Positions 55,884 to 64,000 of a DNA stretch of 64,000 nt are shown here, one piece after another (the first letter of the stretch is position 1; each line of letters starts with the position of its first letter). Source of the DNA: Helianthus annuus. Taxonomy: Eukaryota > Streptophyta > Magnoliopsida > Asterales > Asteraceae. A program made the position numbers and the translations under genes. Location of the stretch: assembly GCF_002127325.2 (NCBI RefSeq), contig NC_035445.2, positions 87,383,912 through 87,447,911 of the forward strand. Direction: 5' to 3'. Below the pieces are notes generated by a model, which saw nothing but the letters and a program-made list of their open reading frames with translations, was not told where the DNA came from and did no database searches.

Positions 55884-57421
55884 TTCTTTATAAACATGGT
55901 CATTTATCAATTGTTTAAATTATTTAAATTAATTCATTTTACTATTTGAAAGTTTATTTTTTTAATAATCTAGTTAGTCTCGTTAGATTTTAAAGTTAGA
56001 AAATACAAACTAATCCGGTTAGTTAATTGTGAAGTTAGTTTCTTTTAAAAAAAATAACATAACATAAGTTAGTGGATTAAAGTCTAGGGACTATTTGAGT
56101 ATTTGCTGAATTTTAAACTTACAGGGACCATTTGCGCTTATAACTGGAAGTGTTAGGCTTTTAAAACAAAAATAAAAAAAAATAAACTAATGACCACGGG
56201 ACTCCAACCCGGGTCACTAGCTTCATCAGTCACGCACTCAACCACTCCACCAGGGCCTTCACATCAAACAAACCCAACAACTAATATCATTAATACACTC
56301 GTTAAATGGCCTGATCAGCAACCAGACCCCTTTTCAGCACGCGTTTTAGCACGATTTTGTGTTCTTTTTGAGTTTAAATCATGTTTTAACATTAATTACA
56401 CAACCGCTACCTAACCTAACTCTTCCCTATAAAATCCAAACATAATCCAAGCATTTTAAACTTTGCAAATCATCAAAAACACTCTCAAATCCTCCTCTAA
56501 TCAGCTGCAAAACACAAGTTCGAGCAGATTCATCATCTCTTACAAAAGTATGCATAACTTTCTCATTTCTTAACGCTTTTCATCCATTCTTTTTCCCACT
56601 TGCTTGGAACAACCTTAGGAACATTTCCAAGGTTTTCCATGGAAAACCAAGCCCTGGAATGTCGCCAAAAAGGCTCCAAAGTGGACTGTTTGTTTCTGAT
56701 TTCGTTTAAACTTGTTAATCTTAGTTGAACTTGAGTCTAACTCATCTCAAACCTATGTCCTAATGCTTATAGCCTCATCTATGGTTAGTTAGGCTTAAAA
56801 ACAAGGTTGAAACATGTTAAATCAGAGGTTAAAGCATCACAAACTTTCTGTTTTGTTCAAGAGTTTAACCCATAAGTGATGTTCAAGCCTAAGGTTTGAT
56901 GATTGTGTGATTTAGGATTAGCTTGAGCTATTCTACTTGAAAATCCACACATTGCTTGATGTTTTTCCATAGATTAGTTGTTATATCATTATTTCTTGTA
57001 AGTTCATGACCCTCCTTGTTGTTTATAATAACAAGTGTAGTGGTGAACAATAGAGGTACCTAAATGGAAGCTTTGTTTTTCCTACCTCATGTATGAATTA
57101 CATGATACTTAGAGGTGCCTAAATGAAGACTTTAATCTTCTACCTCATGCTTGACATATATGATATAGTATACTCTATGTAATACGTATGTAACATTTAA
57201 ACAAACCGAACACTTGATGATGAACAAGTGGACATTGTCAAGTTAGTAAGTATATCATCTAAGCATCATATGTGATGGATGATTATTTTCCTGTGTCTAT
57301 GTTCATGTATTTTAAATTCCGAGTCTATAATCTTCCGTTATTCCCCAAACTCACACACCTATGTTTTCTTCGTGTAGAAGGACAAGGTGCTCCAAATTAA
57401 TCCATCCACCAACAACACCGA
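55884..57421 (+). repeat. LTR, second part, interrupted at both ends
   Basis: Continues the LTR family broken at 50439. The part 56440-57400 is homologous to the reverse complement of the solo LTR 13481-15945 (shared phrases such as GTAGAAGGACAAGGTGCTCC and AAATCAGAGGTTAAA). A promoter-like CTATAAAATCC lies near 56429. A tRNA-like stretch occurs at 56183-56250 on the minus strand. Similarity ends near 57400-57421 where another LTR begins. Confidence 0.7.
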
Positions 57422-59133
57422 TGCGCGTGTGGTGTTATAGGTTTTTATGTATATTTTTAGCCCTTTTTACACGTTAGTCAAGTTTTAAATTTATAAAAAC
57501 ATGATATTTTACTAACACCAAACACACATATGGGCAAGTGCACCCATCGTGAGCATAGTATAGTGTTGGTAAGATACCGAGGTCATCCAAGGACACAAGA
57601 GCTTTTAATACCGGTTTATCCTCAACGTCTGATCAAATCAAAAGTTTAGATAAAGGTTTTAAACTAGAAAATAAAAACTAAAAATGCTGAAAAATAAAAA
57701 TAAAAGTAAAAACAGATAGACAAGATGAATCACTTGGATCCGACTCGTGTTTAGTGTAACCTTTGATTATTTCCGCACTTTTGTACTTTTTAAGAGATTA
57801 TCTTAGTTATAGTAGTAGGCCCCTCTTTTGAAGGTGACGTTACCCTCAACCCAGTAGTTTGAGTCAGCAAGGATACAATCCTAAAGGGTTGGATTGTTGA
57901 AAGATAATTAATTAAGTTATTAATGCGTAATGTGGTAGGCCCCACTTTTGAAGGTGTCGTTACCCTCGGCTAAGTAGTCTGAGTCAGCAGGGATACAGTC
58001 CTAAATAGCCAGGTTAATGTTTTAATAGTAGTTTACATATGAGGGGATCAAGGAGTTTGGACCCCCGCCATCCAATACCAGTGGGTATTGAAGGAGGTCC
58101 TACTAAAGTTGACCCAGGTCCTTGCAGGATCTATACACTGAACAAGGCAAGACTCTTACCAAACCATTCCCTTAACCCCCGACCAGGTAGCCAACATATC
58201 TCCATATAGACTATGGAGATATGAATGGTGAAAATCTTTTATTTAAAATAATGCCAAGACACCACGGACAAATGATAAGGAAGATTCACCTTCAACATAA
58301 GAAACTAGTTATTAAAGTCATTAATACATAACCAAATAAAAAGTGTGAAAAGATTAAAAGTAAAAAGTATTACACTAGACACTTGTCTTCACCAAGTGAT
58401 GTAAGAGACTTAGGCAAACATGGCCTTTGATTGTCAAGAACTCTTACGATCAATCTTGGATCCCGAGACTACTCACACACTCTATGATGGATGATGGTGG
58501 TGGATGTGGGTTGTGATGGTGGTGGTGGGTGGGTGAAGTTTGAGAGAGGTGGTTTGCCAAGGGATGGTTTGCAAATGAGCCAAGCACCCCTATTTATAGC
58601 CTGCACAGAAGCCCGGACACGGCCCCCTGTCCACCCATCTTCTCTTTCTTCATTAAATGCAGTTTGTCTGCATTAGTTGACCACGCCCCCGTGTCCGCTG
58701 GGCACGACCCAGTGTGCAGAAGCGTATCTGTACTATCAAGATTTTCCTAGATTCTGCGAATCTTAGAGTTGACCACGGCCCCGTGTCCGCTGGACACGCC
58801 CCCGTGGTGGGTGATAGAAGCTTCTACAACTTTGTCTTTTCTGCAGACACTTGGGCACGCCCCCGTGCTCATTGAGCACGGGGCGTGTTCAGCCTTCTAT
58901 TCTCTTGTTTTTGCTTGGGAAGATGCTGTCGGGGGGTCGGGCATGCCACGTTTATTGCTTTTCTTGTATTTATGTTAGATTTAGCTGCCTTTTTGCTTCT
59001 TTTATTCATTTGAGCTTATTTAATCCTGAAAATACAAAAGGAAGACAAAAACACACTTTTTCCAACATTAGTACTAAAAAGGGTTAGTTTTATGTCACAT
59101 TTGATGTAATTTATATGTTGCATTTTGCGCACA
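57422..59133 (-). mobile_element. 3' LTR of a truncated gypsy-type element, minus orientation
   Basis: Plus-strand ends TGCGCGTGTGG and TTGCGCACATCA are complementary LTR-style ends. Just to the right, minus-strand AAGTGTGGGGGTATT is a polypurine tract, so this is the 3' LTR of a minus-strand element. A minus-strand TATAAATAG at 58590-58598 lies downstream of repeated CACGCCCCCGTG/GACACGGCCCCGTG palindromes (58610-58880). A duplicated phrase (GTAGGCCCC and CCGTTACCCTC words at 57815 and 57930) lies in the U5 side. Open frames here are incidental. Confidence 0.7.
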
Positions 59134-59563
59134 TCAAATACCCCCACACTTGAATCTTTGCTTGTCCTCAAGCAAAACTCTTTATAATGTGGCTTACACT
59201 CCCAAATGGAATGGGTAGAAGAGAAGGTTTTGGGTTTGTCATAGAGTGTCGGGATTTCCAAGATTCTTTATTAAGTTTTATTTTTATTTATTTACAATCC
59301 TATTCGTCATGATTTATTTTAAACATTACATAAGATAAATTACTTATTAGAGTATAACATGCCTTTTTAAAATTCCATTTATATACAAGTTCACATACCT
59401 CACGGGGGATCACTCAACACTCGGCAGAAGATGTATTTTAGTGAATCACTCGAGAGCGGCATGGAACTTACTCCTACCATAAGCTTGCCAAGCAATCAAT
59501 CTTCCCCCTTTTTAACTATACACCTTTGTAAATATTGTAAGTCCCGTAAAACGGATCTTTCAA
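59134..59563 (-). other. Internal 3' end of the minus-strand gypsy-type element
   Basis: The polypurine tract at 59134-59150 (minus strand) and about 400 bp of interior without coding precede the next element's LTR. Confidence 0.6.
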
Positions 59564-60003
59564 TGATATCAAACTACACCAAGTTTGTGCGGAATCCAAA
59601 CTTGATGTGATTCAAGAAATAAAATGAAAATCAACAAGAAATATGAACAACGAAGAACAAACTGGAATCACTTTCAATACTTGCACATATTCTATTACTT
59701 GAATAAGCAAAATGTCTGGTACAAGTATTCTACCACCAAATCGCCTCTCTCTCTCTCTGTAGGAATTCTGTAACTATGAAGCTCCAACCTAAAAACAAGT
59801 TAGAAGCTTGTTTATATACTTACCCAAGCCCACTTCCCTACATGGGCTTCCCTTGGGCCTACTTGGCCCACATGGCCTAAAGCTTGGCCCAAGTGACCTA
59901 TAAAGGTGCAAAACCTAATATAAACTAACGGATAAGGCCCAGTTCGTAACCGTAGCCCGCTATGTTAATTTGATGTGTCAGTCTCACACTTTAGGGCCTA
60001 ACA
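59564..60003 (-). repeat. LTR of a copia-type element, left copy (3' LTR in sense)
   Basis: 440 bp, 96-97% like 61987-62428 by eye. The minus strand starts TGTTAGGCCC, preceded by the purine tract AGGAGGAGAT. A minus-strand TATATAAAC at 59811-59819 is preceded by TGGGCC/GGCCCA at 59854, 59865 and 59886. A CTCTCTCTCT microsatellite at about 59746-59757 differs in length from the other copy. Confidence 0.85.
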
Positions 60004-61986
60004 ATCTCCTCCTAGACTGATGCCATCAAATTGTCTTCATAACATGAATTCAGCAACGTCTTCAACGAATTCTATGGTTGTCGCTACGCTGCAGATGTTG
60101 TGGAAGTTCTTGACTTCTGAACTCTCAGCACTGGGTCTCTTTCTTAAGCTATTGTGGTTAGCTTCATATCAGGATCTCGATCAGCTTCCGCTTGAAAATC
60201 TTGTCAAAAAGAATGTGAGAGGAGGATTCTCAACAGCTCTTTTCTTCTCCAGTCCTTTTCTTTCAAGCAGGTTCATGGTACTTCTTCAAATGTACTTCAC
60301 TGTCAGACGACATTTCGTATCCGGTTCTTCTGACTCAAGTACATCTTGTTGTTGTGCTGCTTCAGGCTTCTTCAGCAACTAACAACATCTCAGTCTTCAT
60401 CAACCCCTGTCCTTCATTGAAATCAAGTTCTGCACATGCTCACAAACTCTTAAGCAAACATTTCTTATACAACAGGGAGAGTACCATATGAACACTAGGT
60501 ACATCCAAGTACTTATACTCGGATTTCACAATTTAAATTCTTTCAACTTTTGATGATCAGTAAAATCTTCAAGAACAGTTATATTTTTTAACTTTAAGAA
60601 AACAAATAAACACTCTATTTTTGGATTTTTGGTTTTATAGAAAAACAAGACACTATTTTTGTATTTTTGAATTTTTCCTTTTTTATTAAAATTTTTTAAT
60701 TTTTAATTTTAAAAACTAGAAACAAATAAAAAACTCAAAATATATACAACTACCATAATATAAAATTACAATTGCAATGGGATCAAAATTCGTTCTCCGG
60801 CAGACTAAGGAACACTTTTCAGTACGAGCCTAATCAAACTGGTCTATGCGATTGCCAATATGTTTGTCCACTTAAACTTTAACGCTCAACTTTCAATTTT
60901 TCAACTTCGTGATATGCTTAAGGTAATATTATACTATCATACCCGTGTGTCCCATTCCAAGACATACCCCCGCGATCAAGGTAAGCACAACGATTCATCG
61001 TAGCAGGTGAGTATACTAATGTCATCCTTTTAGATTTACAACTTTAGACCATTGGTGACAGGTCAGTACTTTCGTACAGCAGAGCGACCAATGTTTTTGT
61101 CCAACGAGGGCGAGGTAAATACCTTTTTGGTACGAATTTGGCTCTTTGAGCATTGGAAATTTTCTCATTTTGAGATTTGATTCCTTTGGGTTTTTGTCCT
61201 CTTGGGATCTTTTAAGATATCCTGACTGTGTCTAGGTCTGCATATAATCTGGATGCAACAAAAGGACAACCAAGATATCTCCGGATGATTCAACAATATA
61301 AAGACCTAAAACCTCAGATGTTGGCTATCAATCAACGCAACATTTAAGACCATAAAATCATACGCCGTTGGTATGTTACCCACATGGTACATAGTTCGTT
61401 ATGTTTATATCACTTAGTATCTTTTATCATTTTGAGCGTCAAGCCTATCAACATATCGCAATCGATCCTAGTCTTTTCAGCTATGGCACCTTACATGTGT
61501 TAGTCAAACCCTTTATCACAAACATTTATTTCATTTCCCATATCATGCAATCTTTCTTTTTGGCTTTTTCATTTTTCTAATGTTTTTGTCTTTTTCTCAT
61601 TTTCTCCCCCTAAAAAAATACTTATGTATACAACAAACTCTTTTTGTATTTTTCTTTTCTGAGTTTTCTCCCCGTAAAACTCTATATCTATCTATATGTC
61701 CCTCCCCCCCCCCTTAAATTTGTGCATAAATCTTGTGTTTTTACGCAAATTAACCATTTACTAGAGAAAGGATACTGTATAAACAAAATAATGATTTAAA
61801 AAATATTTTTGCTTAACCGTTCTGTCATCAGATTGAAGACTAATCAAATTCAAAATTAAAGTACGGAATTTAAATGGTACCTTTTGCTGATCATTTCTTA
61901 CTTTTCTAATCTCCTCCAAAGGAAACATATCATCTGTAAAAAAAAAAAAATTGAACGAAGAAGAAGATATCCATTTTTTTTTAATA
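60004..61986 (-). mobile_element. Interior of the copia-type element, non-coding, rearranged
   Basis: About 2 kb with no pol domain. The part next to the left LTR (60004-60500) looks like the 3' end of a copia interior on the minus strand. The plus-strand open frame 60020-60382 is antisense to it and is not supported as a gene. The right end lacks a tRNA-Met primer site next to the right LTR, where one is expected, so the element is deleted or recombined. 61553-61706 is repeated inverted at 62429-62577. Confidence 0.65.
61553..61706 (-). repeat. Inverted duplicate, left arm
   Basis: Reverse complement of 62429-62577 over about 150 bp with a few substitutions (AGGGGGAGAAAATGAGAAAA phrase). 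Together with the right arm it flanks the right LTR in opposite orientation. Confidence 0.88.
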
Positions 61987-62428
61987 TATATCAAACTACA
62001 CCAAGTTTGTGCGGAATCCAAACTTGATGTGATTCAAGAAATAAAATGAAAATCAACAAGAAATATGAACAACGAAGAACAAACCGGAATCACTTTCAAT
62101 ACTTGCACACGTTCTATTACTTGAATAAGCAAAACGTCTGGTACAAGTATTCTACCACCAAATCGCCTCTCTCTCTCTCTCTCTGTAGGAATTCTGTAAC
62201 TATGAAGCTCCAACCTAAAAACAAGTTAGAAACTTGTTTTTATACTTACCCAAGCCCAATTCCCTACATGGGCTTCCCTTGGGCCTGCTTGGCCCACATG
62301 GCCTAAAGCTTGGCCCAAGTGACCTTAAAGGTCCAAAACCTAATATAAACTAACCGATAAGGCCCAGTTCGTAACCATAGCCCGCTATGTTAATTTGATG
62401 CGTCAGTCTCACACTTTAGGGCCTAACA
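61987..62428 (-). repeat. LTR of a copia-type element, right copy
   Basis: Copy of 59564-60003 in the same orientation with scattered substitutions and one extra CT unit. The inner TG of the left copy is replaced by TA here. The open frame 62046-62306 is incidental. Confidence 0.85.
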
Positions 62429-62577
62429 AGAGGGACATATAGATAGATATAGAGTTTTAGGGGGAGAAAACTCAGAAAAGAAAAATACAAAAAGAGTTTG
62501 CTGTATATATAAGTATTGTTTTAGGGGGAGAAAATGAGAAAAAGACAAAAACATTAGAAAAATGAAAAAGCCAAAAG
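62429..62577 (+). repeat. Inverted duplicate, right arm
   Basis: Inverted copy of 61553-61706 placed outside the right LTR. Its presence beyond the LTR shows a rearrangement or a second, oppositely oriented element fragment. Confidence 0.88.
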
Positions 62578-64000
62578 AGTTAATTACTGTTTTCGTCCCT
62601 GAGGTTTGTCAAAAATAACGGTTTCAGTCCATTAGTTTAAAATTTGCGATTTCAGTCCATTAGTTTCATTTTCGTAACCATTTCAGTCCACTAACTTAAC
62701 TCCATCCATTTATTTTGTTAACTTTGAGTTAACTAACTAATTCAGGGACGGTTTGCGTCAGTTTTAGAAACACAGGGACTTAAGTGTAAACTCTAAAACA
62801 TTAAAACAAAAAAATTAGTAAATTCCAAAAAATCAAAAAAATTCCAAAAAACCAAACAAATTCCAAAAAATTCTAAAAAATCATAAAAATTCTAAAAAAA
62901 TCTAAAAAATCCAAAAAATCCGTTTCGGCGCAAACTGTTTCGAACCCGAACCGTTTCGAGCTGAACCGTCCGTACCGTTTCGACCCGAACCGTTTCGAGC
63001 TGAACCATTTCGACTCGAATTGTTTCGACCCGTACCGTTTCGACCCGTACCGTTTCGAAGCCGAACCGTTTCGAGCTGAACCGTTTCGAACCGAACCGTT
63101 TCGACCCGTACCGTTTCGAAGCCGAACCGTTTCAAGCTGTACCGTTTCAAGCCGTACCGTTTCGAACCGAACCGTGCCATTTCGAACCGAACCGTTTCGA
63201 GCTGAACCGTTTCGAACCGAACCGTGTCGTATCGAACCGAACCGTTTCGAGCTGAACCGTATCGAACCGTACCGTTTCGACCCGTACCGTTCCGTACCGT
63301 TTCGAAGCCGAACCGTTTCGGTTCGATACGGCACGGTTCGATACGGCACGGTTCGCGTCGAAACGGTACAGCTTGAAACGGTTCGGTTCGATACGGCACG
63401 GTTCGGTTCGAAACGGTTCAGCTCGAAACGGTTCGGTTCGAAACGGCACGGTTCGGTTCGAAACGGAACGGCTTGAAAGGGTACGGCTTGAAACGGTTCG
63501 GCTTCGAAACGGTACGGGTCGAAACGGTACGGGTCGAAACGGTTCGGCTCGAAACGGTACGGGTCGAAACGATTCGCGTCGAAACGGTTCAACTCGAAAC
63601 GGTTCCGGTCGAAACGGTACGGACGGTTCAGCTCGAAACGGTTCGGGTCAAAACGGTACGGGTCGAAACGGTTCAGCTCGAAACGGTTCGGGTTCGAAAC
63701 ATTTCGCGCCGAAACGGATTTTTTGGATTTTTTAGAATTTTTATGACTTTTTAGAATTTTTATGATTTTTTAGAATTTTTATTATTTTTTAGAATTTTTT
63801 GGAATTTGTTTGGTTTTTTTGGATTTTTTTTGATTTTTTGGAATTTACTAATTTTTTTGTTTTAATGTTTTAAAGTTTACACTTAAGTCCCTGTGTTTCT
63901 AAAACTGACGCAAACCGTCCCTGAATTAGTTAGTTAACTCAAAGTTAACAAAATAAATGGATGGAGTTAAGTTAGTGGACTGAAATGGTTACGAAAATGA
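62578..64000. mobile_element. Large palindromic element with long terminal inverted repeats (runs off the window)
   Basis: 62590-62790 and 63876-64000 are inverted copies (for example CAGGGACTTAAGTGTAAAC at 62772 and its complement at 63876). AT-rich linkers inside them (62800-62925 and 63716-63870) are also inverted copies, and the centre near 63320-63335 is the axis. By symmetry the right end should fall near 64090. Very long terminal repeats and a non-coding interior suggest a Mutator-like foldback element, but no target duplication can be checked. Confidence 0.75.
62925..63715. repeat. 15-bp satellite arranged as a palindrome, GAACCGTTTCGAGCT type
   Basis: About fifty 15-bp units (GAACCGTTTCGAnCC and variants) run rightward to about 63320 and then continue as the complement (GGTTCGGnTCGAAACG). 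Because the unit is a multiple of three, long repetitive open frames of Arg/Phe/Pro/Glu type occur on both strands (62873-63592 minus, 63373-63735 plus). They are by-products, not proteins. Confidence 0.93.

Noticed and set aside
60020..60382. 120-codon plus-strand frame as a gene
   Set aside because: It is antisense to the copia interior next to its polypurine tract and has no recognisable domain.
62873..63754. Arg/Phe/Pro/Glu-repeat proteins of up to 239 codons
   Set aside because: These come from a 15-bp satellite open in several frames on both strands.

Overview
This is nuclear DNA of a flowering plant. One intact host gene in plant exon-intron form sits in dense nested transposable elements. 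The LTR families and the (TA)n-bounded inverted-repeat elements look like those I associate with Asteraceae, but that placement is inference and needs a database search. Nothing bacterial, organellar or viral is present.

Layout. 1-9481: a young Ty3/gypsy chromovirus of Tekay/Del type, with 5' LTR (its first 281 bp lie outside the window), primer site, leader stem-loop, one long gag-pol frame with a probable 86-nt intron, and 3' LTR. 10130-26274: a region bounded by ~75-bp inverted repeats in (TA)n tracts. It holds an array of the palindrome TGCACATGTGCAT, tandem LINE 3'-end fragments, a solo LTR (13481-15945) and a gene-less LTR element (15969-24036); both insertions have 5-bp target duplications. 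26295-27325: three more (TA)n-bounded inverted-repeat elements, one an almost perfect palindrome. 27400-34320: LTR pieces, dispersed repeats and a long-inverted-repeat element.

34769-40045, minus strand: a complete 12-exon gene for the gamma subunit of translation factor eIF2B (457 aa). Its four long introns are enlarged by MITE-like elements, three of which have 8-bp target duplications.

40424-49190: a Helitron 3' end, then a solo LTR split by a Gag-only copia element (41407-48457). 49315-50092: two more (TA)n-bounded elements. 50093-57421: an LTR split by a 5.4-kb Helitron (50440-55883) carrying exon fragments of an MRD1/RBM19-like RNA-binding protein and a MARCH-type E3 ligase. 57422-62577: a gypsy-type LTR and a rearranged copia element. 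62578 to the end: a large inverted-repeat element whose centre is a palindromic 15-bp satellite.

The host gene is the only locus that should make a normal cellular protein. The rest is a layered insertion history; most layers can be ordered from target duplications and from which element interrupts which. Several unrelated LTR families carry short palindromes and TGGGCC/GGCCCA motifs just upstream of their TATA boxes.
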